Shown here: positions 1-11,709 of the stretch, piece after piece
Layout: each line of letters opens with the position of its first letter
Position numbering within the stretch: position 1 is the stretch's first letter
Assembly: GCA_030549775.1 (NCBI GenBank)
Contig: CM060174.1
Span: 97,232,132-97,296,131, forward strand
Length of the DNA: 64,000 bases
DNA from: Tamarix chinensis
Taxonomy: Eukaryota; Streptophyta; Magnoliopsida; Caryophyllales; Tamaricaceae
Reading direction: 5' to 3'
Translations under genes and position numbers: made by a program
Notes under the pieces: generated by a model
Database searches by the model: none
What the model saw: the letters and a program-made list of their open reading frames with translations, nothing else
What the model was told of the DNA's origin: nothing

Positions 1-119
1 CTCTTACTTGGCTAATCAGCATTATTTAATCGTATTAATATTCCACAATATCAAAGGCATGGCAGGTACAAACCACTCATTTGCCATTTACTCATATAAT
101 TGTTAAGTATCCGTTCCTT

Positions 120-1300
120 ACCTGATAATTTACCACATTACCCTTAAGGTTGCATAATTACCAAATTGCCCTTTGTCCGATTTAGATTACTAAATTATCT
201 CATACATTTTTTTGATCATCATTCACCCCTCATAATTACTATACTTATCATATTTCCCTTTTGGTTGGTTATATTACCAAATCGCCCTTCTCCTTTGTTA
301 TAATTACTAAATTGCCCTCGAGTTGGATAAATTACTAAATTACCCTCCTTCATTATCATGATTACTATTTTGCCCCTTTAGTTGGTTAAACAATTATCAC
401 TTTACCCTTTTATCGGCTAAATTACCAAATTGCCCCTTTAGTTGAACAAATTACCAAATTGCCCTTCTCCTTTATCATAATTACCATTTTACCCCTCTCA
501 ATTATTTTAATTGTCATTTACCCTTTTTAATTATCACAAATCCCAAATTACTCTTCTTCATAATTACCAATATTAATTTACCCTTTTTCATAATCAAAAT
601 TACTATATTACCCTTCTCCATTATTAAAATTACCATAATGCCCTTTAATTGGTTAATTTACCAAATTACCCTTCTATAGTATCATACTTATCCAATTGCC
701 CTTCTACAACCATAATTTAATTGTTAAATTATCTTTTGTCGTTATCATAATTACCAAGTTACCCCTTACTCCCAAGTTTACCATAATATCCTTTCTTTTA
801 CAAAATTACCATTTTACCCCTTACATCCAATTTACCGTAATATCCTTTTATTTATGAAAATTACCACCATACATCTTTTACTTTACAAATTACTATTTCA
901 CCCTTTTACATCCAAGATTACCATCTTTATCTTTCATTACATAATTACCATTTTGCCCTTCTTTTCCAAATTTCCATATTAACCCTTTACTTATAAATTA
1001 CCACTTCACCATTCACTTATAAAATTTACCATATTACCCTTTACTTATGGAATTACGATTTTGCCCCTCTACCTCCAAAATTATCATAATGCACTCCTTC
1101 ATCCAAAATTACTATTTTACTCCTACTTCCAAGATTACCATTTTACCCTTCTTTCTCACAACTTACAATTTTATCCTTTACTTGTAAATTATCATTTGGC
1201 CGTTTAATTATAAAATTACCATATTATTCTTTTATCTCAAAAATTACCGAAATACCCTTTCCACTTATAAAATTTCCACTCAACCCCTTTATTCACCATT
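120..1300. repeat. Degenerate ACCCTT / TTACCA tandem array
   Basis: A core of the type AATTACCAAATTGCCCTTC recurs every roughly 20-45 bases with many substitutions and indels. More than 20 copies of CCCTT or CCCCT follow a TTACC- or AAATT-type lead. It is not coding in any frame. It looks like an old minisatellite inside the LTR-like segment. Confidence 0.7.
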
Positions 1301-1899
1301 TTTATGAATTTACTAACACTACATAAAATAATGATATTAATACTTCATTCTTATCATCTAAGTCCACCAACTTGTCATTTTCCAACATAATACTCATTAG
1401 CAACTACACACATTGATTTATTTATCTCATAAGCATAATTACTAAAATACCCTTAAACAATAACATCATTCATGCATTAACAACATGGTACATCATAAAC
1501 AAGTGTTTAACATTTCTATCCATATTCCAACTCCTTCCTTAATTAACATACCTACATATGGCAATAAAGTTATCATGCTATTTCTTTTTAATAAGCAATA
1601 TAAGAGACCATAAACATATCATGCTAAGCATACCAAACATGCATAAAATCATACTAAACCCTAAATGTGCTAGCATGCGTTTTTCATATATTTAAGGGAG
1701 GATTAACGGTTACCTTAATCCCGCAAAATATCAAATCTTACCAAGCATATTTAGCAACTCAACACCTAAAAATAATATCCATCATGTTTATGTTAGAAAT
1801 AAGAACCAAAGCATAAAACTTTATAAATTTTAATTAATAAAATACTTAACATAAAATACCATTTTACCTTAAAAATTATCCAAACAATTTTTAAAACCA

Positions 1900-3165
1900 A
1901 GGGGAGCTCATGCTGCATGAGCAGCATGAGTTTCATGCAAAATTATGGGGAGAAAAGGGTTCGAAGGGGGTGAAGGGAGAAAAATAAACCATTTTCGGGT
2001 TAGGGTCTTTAGGCTAGAAAAGAAGGTGGTTAGGGGAGGTTCTAAGGCAGGGGAATGGTGCAGAAGTGTAGAGGGGGTGTAGGTGAAGGCAAAGGATGGT
2101 TTCAAGGCGGCATAGGGCGGCGGAGACGGCGGCGGCAAGGCGGCGAAGGTGGGCTGCCGAGGAGGGTCGAGGGAAAGGGTTGAGAACGAAGGAAAAGCGG
2201 AGGGAAAAATGGAGGGGTGCAAGGGTTGGTTTCGGCAAACTAATGGATGGCGGTTGTAGAGGGGGATGCAGGGTGTCGAACGGTGGGTTGGGTGGCGGCA
2301 GAGGTGGCCGGACGGCGGCGGTAGGGGAGGTTGCAGGTGGCTATCGAGAAGGGTGAAAACCGGGAGAAAAAGAGAAGAGGGGAGGAAGAGGGAGCTGCGG
2401 GGTGGCTCGGGTGGTGTTGGGGCGGTACAGGGAGGTAGTAGACGGTGGCAGAAGGTGGCTATGGGGGTTCAGTTAGGCGGTGTACGCGGCGGAGGGTGGC
2501 GGTGGAGCAAAAACAGGGGAAAACGGGAGAGGAAGAAAAAGAGAGAGAAGGGAGGATCGGGGGTGAGGGAGCTCGAAAGGATGGACAGAAAATGGGGTGA
2601 AGAGGAGAAGAAAAAGAAAAGGGAGAAGAGAGGGGCAGGGGCTGTTCGGATGGCAGGCATAGGGTGGCAGGTTGTCATAAGGTGGCAGGGGGAGGTTGAC
2701 GAAGATGGGGAAAAAAGCCAGAGTTGTGGGATGGTTTGCAGGGCTGGATGGGTTCGAAAATAGGAAGAAAATGACGGGAGAGAAGGAGGGCAGGCGGTGG
2801 CAGCGATGGGCGCAGGTGGTGGCAGCGAGCATGGCGGTTATGGCGATGGGGACTGGTCGGGGTCTCGGGGTGATCGAAGGAGGAAGAAAGAAGGGAGGGG
2901 GAGGGAGAAGACCGAACCGGTCTGGCGCAGAGAAAAGAAAAAAAGAGAGCTGGGCCGGCCCGGGGGAAAAGAAGAAGGAGCGATGGGCTGGGGCGCGCGT
3001 CAGGCGTGGGGAAGGAGAGGCGGAAGCGGGCCGAAGGCCCAGTCACGCGGGGGAGAGGGCTGGCCTGGCGAGGCAGCCCGAGGGAGGAAGGAAAAAGAAA
3101 AAAAAGAAGGAAGAAAGAGGAAAAAGGGAAAAAGGGTAAAAAAAAAGGGAAATGGAAAAATAGGA
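1900..3165. repeat. Purine/G-rich low-complexity stretch
   Basis: The plus strand is strongly purine-rich (GGAGG, GAAGAA, GGGAG runs) and markedly richer in G+C than its surroundings. It is open in several frames on both strands, but the translations are low-complexity (Arg/Lys/Gly-rich on plus; Ser/Pro/Leu/Phe-rich on minus) and match no family I know. Similar purine-rich stretches occur in the LTRs near 45.1-45.7, 49.5-50.2 and 62.8-63.8 kb, so I read it as LTR structure. Confidence 0.6.
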
Positions 3166-3489
3166 AAGTAATTTAATTTAATTTGTAAAATCATAAAATA
3201 TAATATTCGTGGTAAATTATTTAATTTAATAATTTAATTAATTTTTTTTAATGTAATGTTTTAGTTTAAAAAGGATAAAGTTGGCAAAATATTAGTCTTG
3301 GAAAATTATTTAGTTAAAATAATATGATAAATAAAAAAATATTTATTTTTAATTTATTAAATACTCTTATCCAAATTTACATACTCTAAAATCCATAAAA
3401 TACTTAAAATAAATAATTTTACAAGCTAATTTTATTTCAAATAAAGTTATTTATTAAAATATAGGTTTTTGAAATTTTGGGGTATTACA

Positions 3490-6400
3490 TGTGTTTTAGT
3501 CTTAATTTTCAAAAGGATTTGATTGAAACTTAATTTTCAATGAGATTTGGTTTTTATAGAAACTACTTGACAAATTTAGTCACACCACATGACTAGTTCA
3601 TCTACACAGTGCTATTTTGGGGTCTGTAAGAACATTCAATTGATTTGGATAGGCTAGTCAACTAGTAAGACCAATCGACTAGTTCATCTAGTCTTAAAGT
3701 TTTTGAGCTTGATCGATTTTGATTATTCTTTCAATGTTTGTTTACCTTTAATATTTTTGTGTAACATATTTTTAAATCATCCGTAAGGAAAATATTGAAC
3801 CAATTTAGTTTTGAATGAAGCATTATATTGGGTTCGGGGACAAATTTGTGTAGAAAAGGATTTGATGGCCTAATATTCATTATCACATTCACCCTCCATT
3901 TAGCTCTCTTTGGTGTGCATCAAAATGACCCTATTTCTTGCCATGTGAAGTTTTTTACCTTTCTTCTTTTTGTCTATATCCATTTCTATGTCATTACCTT
4001 TTTGGATTTGCAACCCTAAAATGCCTTATTCACTAATTCAGCTTATGAATATAGCTAACTCTATTTCCCTCTAGAACTCCACCCATATTGATCAAAATTG
4101 GAGTTGGAGGTTAGGGTTTTGAGATTATATAACCCCTTGACCTTCATTTCCCACTATAATTCTTCCTTAAGACTTAGACATATCCTCTCTCTTTTTTCTC
4201 TATTTTTCCTCATGCACCAAACTCACTCTTTCTCCACTTTTACAGTTACCTAGTTATTTCTTTCATCTTAAGAAACTCATTTCTAACCTTCTTTCTTCTT
4301 CCAATCCTTTATCTAGCCTACTATTATTTTTCTTAAACAAAAAGGAGAAATATTTAAAAGAAGTTGAAGATTTTACCCTCTCTTTCCTACTTTTTGATTT
4401 TGGTGGAAGAGGCTATTTTCTTTGATTTCCCTTGTGTTTTAAGCTTTTTTACCACTTCCATATGTTTGGATAAGGTTTTACTAAGTTTTAATCTTCTTAT
4501 TATTATTGTAAAGGCATTTAAGGTATTGAGGTCTCAAGTTAGAAGACTTGTGTTCTTCTTGTGATTTTGTTAGCTTAACTTGAGGTAAGGTATTCTTACC
4601 TTGGAGTGGAGAGATTGAACATGTGAGTTGTATGTTGGTTCCTGATTTTTCTTTCTTACAAACATGTTCTAGGCAAAATCTTTATGAAAATGAGTAAGTG
4701 ATAAAATGTATGAAAGCATGAGTAGAAGACATGAAACTATAGTTGAGTATGTTATGAGTTTGTCTCCTAAGGATTTTAGTGCACATCTATCACATATCTC
4801 AAATGTGTTAAAACTCTAGCGTAGGAGCATAGTTATTATGAAGCACATGGTATTTTTTTTGTTATGTGATTAAATCATGTTTCAATAGTTTCCTTAGTTT
4901 TGGTCAATCATGAGATAATATGTACAAATATGGATGATTTGATGAAGCCTCGAGTATGATTTATGTGAGGAGCATACTAATTCATGATTATAATGTGTTG
5001 AGAAATCTATATGTTCCATGGTTGGTGTTTGGTTTGAGCGGAAAAAACATATTCTATTATTGAACAACATGTTATCTTGTGTCCTTAGGTAAACTAACCA
5101 ATTAGTCTGGCTGCAAATGAATCAATTGGTTTAGTAGTTTTCTTGAATTGTGTTATTACAAGTTACTAGTCAACCAGTTTTGGTAGAACCAATCCCCTAT
5201 TTGTCCAAAACTAGTCAACTGGCTTTCATATTTTTGTTGGTATGCTTTCTATTGTGAACTCGGACTAGAACTGAACCAATGGTTCTATGGATCAATCAGT
5301 TGGTAGCTTGTGGTTATTTTGTGATATTTATGAAGATTATTCTTAATAGTTGACCATGGTTTTTTACTTTAGTCTTATGTTTTGACCTAGACTTTGACCC
5401 TTTTTAAAAGTGAATAATATTGGAGATAATTGAGAAGTTTAGGATAATAATGGGTTATATCAGATATCTTAATCACCCTTCTCGGTGTGATTTGCCTAAG
5501 CGATGGTGTTATCACTCCTGATTACCCTTGATGGGGAATGTTGGATAATGTGAGATGTTTATGTGTGTATGTTAGATTGGTATGATATATGGGACTTGGT
5601 ATGACAAATGTTCTTAATAAAATAAAACACTAATCACTTAAAGAGGAAGATTATGGAGCACTATATAGGTTTATATACTCATCTTTGATTAGCTACTAAG
5701 AATTAAACTACTTTTGGGTAATTTTTGTTGTCATTTGAATTTGGGTATGATCCGAGAGATCTCAGTGTCTTTCCTACCATATACACTGCTGATGTACTAA
5801 GGGTATCAATACTAGAGGGGATAGTCACCTAGGTGGGTTATTTAATTTCGTTCAGACTTTATGTTCATTGGTGATTTATGAGCTTTAGTCGAACTTATGT
5901 CATTTGGTTATTGGTTTCACTTTCATAAATATTGAGAGATTATGAAAGATAATACATCCCATTGCTTAAAATATAATGGATTCATAATTGAAAAGATATA
6001 ATCATATATGAGTAATTAATGAAACAAACTGAATAATTACTTTAGGTAGCTTGCATTCTTATTATATTGTATACATGTGTCTGTGTTGTGACACATGATA
6101 CCTAACTCTTGCAATATGCATGTTTATCCATGATCCAAAGGCTATCATTGAGCATGTTGTTCTCTATTTCAATATGCATGTAAAGGTATGCTACGTTATG
6201 AATGTCTTATGAGCATAATAAGTATTATTAGGATGCCAATGCATGAGCATATTGTATATGAGCCAATCATGCTCCATGTATACCGACTACGACCTTATGT
6301 GTGTCATGAACCTCCGTGATAGGATAAATTAGCTTACTAACTATGTAGCATATTAATGTACTTGTTTAATCGGTTGCTCACTTAATGCTATAAGCAGAAC

Positions 6401-6840
6401 CTTGTGTAGGTTGGAAAGGATGATTAGTAGATGGTCATACTCTTATTCGAGGTTAGGGCATTTGAGAGAAGACATTCTAATGATTCCTTCATCTTTTAAT
6501 ATCCCTCTATAAATTGAGACATTTATAGTAACTGCTAACTCTTTTAGTTGTTGGTTTACTTTCTTATGTATTTTGCTTTCCTTTTTGGGCCCGGCATAGT
6601 ATCAATTTGCAAACCTTAAACTTCTTATCTTTTATGTTATTATTATTGTGCACTCTTGTGTTCTATTTTTTTTTGTTGGTTTGGATACTTAGTCTTATGT
6701 CTAGCATGAGACGAGTGATGGAATGTCTATCTTATGTTAGATACAACAAGAATACCCCTTTTTCATAAGTTATTTGTATTTCACTTCTACGGATGTTTTT
6801 ACAAAAAAAAAATTTGGTAGTAAAAAATGGGGGTGTTACA
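3490..6840 (+). mobile_element. LTR-like element, copy 1 of the AACCAGTT family
   Basis: It ends in GGGGGTGTTACA at 6829-6840. Its first 2 kb align, with gaps, to the reverse complement of 24440-22300: both have ATTTTCAAA(A/G)GGATTTG early, several CAACCAGTT/ACTAGTTCATC phrases, and TTGGTTTGAG close to AAAACAT. About the first 80 bases of the LTR, as judged from the second copy, are missing at the junction with the upstream segment. There is no coding sequence. Confidence 0.55.
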
Positions 6841-7779
6841 AAAGGGGGGCCCTAATAGACTCTGCTTATTGTTTGAACTCTAGGGGTTAAAAGGGGGTTA
6901 TACTAAACCTAATAGACATGCCCTCGAAGTGCCGAAAAAGTTTGTACTACTACATGGGTAAATTCTTCCATGAAACGATACCCCAAGTCCATGGAAACCC
7001 TAGGAAGAACCATAAAAAAAAGGCTTTTCAATAATAAAAAAAGAAAAGGACTTTCATTTATGTTGGAACTCTTTTAATAATAGGTAGAGAGAAAAAAAAC
7101 TCAAAAGAGTTTTAATTCACTAAATTTATTATAATTTTTGTGTCGTGTTTTTCTTTTATTTTGACTTTTTTTAGTTTGTACTACTTAGTTATTAATTAAA
7201 AAAAGTAAAATTAGTGCATTGGTATATATATTTTAGTTAATATATGATACACCCATTGATGATTATCCTTTTCAGAAAAGTGATTACATACTACATGAAG
7301 CATTTATGACTATCTCTTTTCGTGTCGGTGATTATCTTTGTTTGCATTGGTGATTTTCCATGTGTGTGTTGGTAATTATGTGAAGGAATTTTTCATTAAT
7401 CCAACCTTTGTGCCACATTTTTTAGCGAGTATCCTATCCCTATTGATGATTATGCCCCATACACACAGATGTATATTGCACCATACATGTGGATGCATCT
7501 TATAATTTGCCATATTTCAAAATAATTTTAGGTTTTAGTTTAGATTTTGAGTCCAGTTTTATAAGATTATTCCTACATTATAGCTTGTTTGAATAACAGT
7601 TAACCTAATTTAATGGAGGTTAATTTTTTAATTCAACTTGTTTGGCAACCTATTTTGGGACTTGACCTAGATTAGGTTAAAAATTAAGATCCATTCACTT
7701 CCAAAATTTTAGTTACTAAATCGATGGTTAAGACATAACATTTAGTTATTCACCTCCATTCCCATGAGGGAGCTACGGT
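6841..7779. other. Intergenic, no gene recognised
   Basis: This AT-rich stretch lies between the LTR end and the LINE remnant. It contains loosely repeated TTGATGATTAT phrases at 7250-7460. A segment near 7585-7690 resembles the ends of small non-autonomous DNA elements, but no boundaries could be fixed. I see no gene. Confidence 0.5.
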
Positions 7780-9425
7780 GGCCAACTTCTAATGAATGAC
7801 AAGTCATGCAATCAACTTGTGTTGTTATATGGAGAGTGGGTTCCAAAAAGCATTGTATCAATCAACATAAGTGCTTTTTGGTCTCATATTCTCGTACATC
7901 ATTGATGTATTATAATTCCCTTCAAGTTTGAGTTTTCCAACACTATTAGCGGCAATACGAAATGGATGAAGATTTATCTTCAAGCCTAAAACTTGTCTTA
8001 GTACCCTTAAAAGAGTGGAGGGTGCTTAAAGGTGCCACGTATTCCTATTATTGATAAAATACACATGCACCCATCGTACTCATAATGTATCATTCAACCA
8101 TAAAAGTCGACCCAATGCTTTTATGTTCTAGGTTTATAAATCTTTTAAGCCTAGACATCCTCTTTTTTTAGGCATACAAACTTTTTCCCATGTCACCCTA
8201 GCTCTAGACAAGATGGAAACTGAGCCAACTAATAAGAAAGATCAATAGCAATAGTTGATGGTTTGAATCATATTCTTAGGCAGTGTGAAGGTTTGCATTT
8301 GATACATATGAAAGCTATATGAAATACTGTGGATTAGTTGTAACCTCCCCACACAAGCGAGTTTTTCCATGCATAACGACATTAAGTAATCATGCCAGTG
8401 ATCTATTGTAAATGTTGACGATGGAGTTTCTTCCCCAACAAATGCACACCTATGTATTTTACAATGAGATGTCATGTAGGGATGTGGTAAGACTCCTCCA
8501 CTTTTTTCTTTGTGTTTTATTAGACTATTCCGGTATAAAAAAAATACTACTCTTCTATGGGATTTAATGAAATATCCAAGTTACATGAGAATAATTGAAA
8601 CCAAGGAAGATAGTATACACCAAATCAAAGTCACCCTTATAGAATAGTAGTAGGTCATTAGTGAACATTAGATATATTATCTATATTTTCTTACATTTGG
8701 GACGAGGTGAGAGGGATGTATTGTGCTAGGGGCCTTTTAGTGCCCGGTGTAAATATTCCATAGCTTAAACAAAAATGTAGAGTGAGAGGGGATCTCCTTT
8801 CCATACACCTTACGTTGCTTTGAATGGTTGGTGAAGGACGTCATTAAACATGTGTGAGTATTAAGTTGTTCTAATACACTCCATATTCAGTTGGACAAAA
8901 TGAACTATAAAATAAAGAGAAATAATCTAAGATTCTAGAAATGTTTAGCATATTATATCATAGCCTCTGTGCATGTTTAGGTTGATCATGCACTTAGCGG
9001 ATGTACAATGTTGGTTATAATAGTGGACTAATTTTGCTTCCATAAGGATATTATTTGCTATCGGTTTACCCTTTAAAAATTTGGATTGAGAGTGACTAAT
9101 GAGGGAAAGGAGAATGTATTTTCGTATACGAGTGAGAATCTTGGAGATGATCTTGTAGAGAATGTTACAACATGTAATAAGACAAAAATCACTAGGCTTA
9201 TAAGCATTGGGAATCCTAGGCACAAGGAGGACAGTTGTGACATTTACAGCACTGGGAAGTTTCCTAGATGTAAAAAAAGGTTGAAATGGCTCTATAAATG
9301 TCATACCTAATAACTTCTCAACTATCTTGATAAAAGGTGGCATTATAGACACTTGGATCATGGATTTTGTCTTCATTGAGAGAGAAGACATCATCTTTGA
9401 CTTTGTCGAGAGAGACTGGTGCAAG
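7780..9425 (-). pseudogene. LINE (non-LTR) reverse transcriptase remnant
   Basis: Read on the minus strand this is a decayed plant LINE polymerase. The 9424-8945 part gives FFTSRKLPSAVNVT, a DFCLITCCNILYKIISK block (family form DFRPIS.CN..YKIISK), an IRKYILLSLISHSQS block and a KPIANNILMEAKLVHYY block. The next part, 8475-8242, gives a GRLQLIHSI motif before the thumb region. At about 8220-8040 the ARVTWEKVCMPKKRG segment, typical just before the zinc-binding domain, is readable. Stops and frame changes break it throughout. The endonuclease half is absent. The family is clear, but the product is not functional. Confidence 0.8.
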
Positions 9426-11040
9426 TGTAATACCCCATTCCTAGCTATCCCTAATTATGTGTAATAATGTTAATACTTATTATTTTATGTGTGATTAATT
9501 ATATACATGATTGTAGTGTATTTTATGGCTTAAAGATCATTTTGGGTGATTTTGTAGTCATTATGGTTTTACGGCTAGACGCAATTGCTTATAAAGTATT
9601 ATTCATGTATGTTAATTTTTAAGTTACACCAATATTCTTTTAAAATTTTATTTGGGTCCTAAATGGATTAAAATGTAAATATAAAAAAATTGGTTTAATT
9701 TTATTTGTACTTGCTATTCATTTTGAATTTTATATGTAAAATATATAATTAAGGAATGTTAGCTTAAACTCATATCAAATGTCTGTTAGAAATTTTGAAA
9801 AATTATCTTTTGGTTGTAAATGAGAAAATAGGATTTTTTTTATTTTAGAAATAAATTTGATATTTATTTTTGTAACTACCTTATAAATTTGTTAGTTCAC
9901 CGTTATGTCAATATTTTATATATAAATTTTTTTGTAAGTTCATGAAAATTTACATGTCAGCTTATAATATTATCTTAAGCCTTTACATATTTTTTTTTTA
10001 ATTTTAGGAGCTGATTTGATACTTTTCTTATTTTTAGCCTCTTTATTGATATTACTACCACTAAAAAATAACCTATAAAGCCTAAAATTATTGTTCGCCT
10101 ATGAAATTCCTTCCTTAAACTTTCATGATCATATTTTACAAATATTTGACCATTTTCCCATTCATTCAACTAAAAGTTGAGCCAAAGTCGCTTTGTCACT
10201 CTTCCTACTTATGTTAGTTGTGTCATTTTGGCTTTTCTTACACCCAACCTTCTTCATTTGCCTTCCCCATGTCTGAAGCTGACCTCCCCTAACCTTGGAT
10301 TTTCACACCATAAAATACCTCATTCTTTGGTTTATTGCTTGGTTTTTATAACTTCATTCAACCATCTTGTACTTTGTCATTCAATTGTCTAATAAGCTAC
10401 CTCGCCCCCCTCTTAGTTGCAAAATTTTGGTTACTCTCTCCCTTATTTGTATCCCATTTTCTTGCCTTATTTTCTTTTAAATTATCTCCTCCTCTTGTTT
10501 GGTCTCACATCTCTCCTCACTCTGATTATTCTTGCTCAGTGTTATTGAGTTTTGTTGAGCCTAACTAAAACCCACGCCTATCTTTTACCCATTTTCTTTG
10601 TTGTTTTTTCTTTCATTGATCATTTATCTAGCCTTGTTATATTTTCTTAAATATAAGAATGTTAGATTTGGGAGAAGAATTGAAGAGTTGCCTTTTGCTT
10701 TTTCTTCTTATGGTGTGTTAATCTTTATTGGGTATAACTCTAATCCGTTTGATTTAGATTATTATGTTTTCTTGTTATTTTAAAATTTGTTAGATTCTAA
10801 TTATTTTTGTTGTTTTTTTTAAGGAGAATGAAGAATAGTTGGGAGTTAGGGCTTGTGGTGCTTTTTTGTTCTTATTTAAATTTTCAACATGTATGTCTAC
10901 TTTGTGTTATATTATGTCGAATATAAGAAGCATGTGAAAAATAATATGTTAGATATGTATAATTAAGGTTTATGTGCAAAATGGATTTAATTGTGTTTTA
11001 GAAAATAATTATCTATATATAAATTTTTTTATGTGTAACG
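9426..11040 (+). mobile_element. LTR-like segment, 5' end only
   Basis: It starts with TGTAATACCCC at 9426, directly against the LINE remnant, and continues as AT-rich non-coding DNA. A pyrimidine-rich zone (10180-10600) resembles the 4140-4330 zone of the LTR copy at 3490-6840. No matching GGGGTATTACA end is present before the TIN1-like gene, so it is probably truncated. Open frames at 10177-10783 are low-complexity and not recognised as genes. Confidence 0.4.
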
Positions 11041-11255
11041 GCAAAAACTGTTAGTGGTAGGATTAGAGTAATTGATAAATTTTTTGATAGTAGGAATAGG
11101 AGATCGGAAAAAGTTGCTAGTGATGGAAATAAAAGACCGATAAAAGTTACTAGGAATTAGGGAGCAATAATTATTTTTGATGGTGGGAGTAGATGACTAA
11201 TAAAAATTACCGGCAGTAAAAATATTAAATATAAGAGCAACAAAAATTGCCCCCG
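11041..11255. repeat. Short tandem array (about 36 bp units) upstream of the TIN1-like gene
   Basis: About five or six degenerate units of the form AGTGATGGAAATAAAAGACC followed by GATAAAAGTTACT lie in a row. Copies are seen around 11050, 11082, 11120, 11165 and 11200. The array ends about 250 bp before the proposed start codon. It marks the boundary between TE-derived DNA and the gene's own upstream region. Confidence 0.6.
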
Positions 11256-11508
11256 ATAAGGTTAAGTGAGAATAAATTCGGCGATCGTTTTTCACGGAAT
11301 AAAGACGTATTTTTTAATAACAATATCCTAATTCTATTTCAATTAGTTATCTTTTCGATTTCTAGCGTCGCGTGTGCCGCACGAGCTGCTTTATGGTTTC
11401 TTACTGCACAACTCCGTTACTCCAGTGTAAAAATGATAAGGGACCCTCAGATAGGATGCACAACCGTTTAGCGAGCGGTCGTACCGCTCGACGGTGACGA
11501 ACCCCAAT
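11256..11508 (+). promoter_or_regulatory. Putative promoter/5' leader of the TIN1-like gene
   Basis: This is the only non-repetitive DNA between the tandem array and the start codon, and it is visibly more G+C-rich than its flanks. It holds an ACGT core at 11305-11308, the core of plant bZIP sites. I find no full ER-stress element (CCAAT-N10-CACG) and no convincing TATA box. The region is assigned by position only. Confidence 0.35.
11472..11490 (+). promoter_or_regulatory. Perfect hairpin 18 bases before the start codon
   Basis: CGAGCGGT, loop CGT, then ACCGCTCG forms a perfect 8-bp G+C-rich stem with a 3-base loop. If it is transcribed it lies in the 5' leader close to the ATG, where it could slow ribosome scanning. 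As DNA it is a palindromic candidate protein-binding site. The role is inferred. Confidence 0.4.
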
Positions 11509-11709
11509 ATGACGGCAATTCGTCCATTGCTCTTCTCGTTTTTTCGCTTCCTCCTTCCCTTCATCCTTCAACATCCATCACTTACTGATGCATTGAACAT
11601 TTCTTACATCGTGAGCACCGTCGTCTTACCCGGCGAAGCGAATTCAGTCGGGTCAGTTCCCGACCACAGTCAACATACTGAAACTACTAATCCTTCTCCT
11701 TTCCTCAAG
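11509..11709 (+). CDS. TIN1: TIN1-like exon 1 (signal peptide exon)
   Basis: It encodes 67 residues, MTAIRPLLF to SPFLK. An upstream in-frame GTG at 11494 is not needed, since the ATG at 11509 gives a clean hydrophobic leader. The donor is AAG|GTATTC at 11710. Intron 1 runs 11710-11786 and ends GAACAG, a normal short plant intron. Confidence 0.7.

Larger units (their letters stand above)
1..3489 (+). mobile_element. LTR-like retroelement segment, 3' end at 3489
   Basis: This non-coding block ends in GGGGTATTACA at 3479-3489, the terminus shared by other LTR-like blocks here. Its layout also matches them: an AT-rich repeat zone (1-1700), a purine/G-rich zone (about 1900-3165), then an AT-rich tail. 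No gag or pol is visible. The 5' end lies outside the window, so I cannot tell a solo LTR from the 3' LTR of a longer element. The sequence right after 3489 matches the inside of another LTR family, which suggests this block is inserted into that one. The assignment is inferred from the terminus and layout. Confidence 0.5.

Noticed and set aside
2096..3171. Long overlapping open frames on both strands in the purine-rich zone
   Set aside because: Translations are low-complexity Arg/Lys/Gly or Ser/Pro/Leu strings, and both strands are open at once. This is a composition effect inside an LTR-like segment.
10177..10783. Three plus-strand ORFs before the TIN1-like gene
   Set aside because: Ser/Leu/Phe-rich frames in a pyrimidine-rich LTR leader zone, with no recognisable domain.
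11494..11508. Upstream GTG as the TIN1-like start
   Set aside because: Plant nuclear genes rarely use GTG; the ATG at 11509 gives a complete signal peptide.
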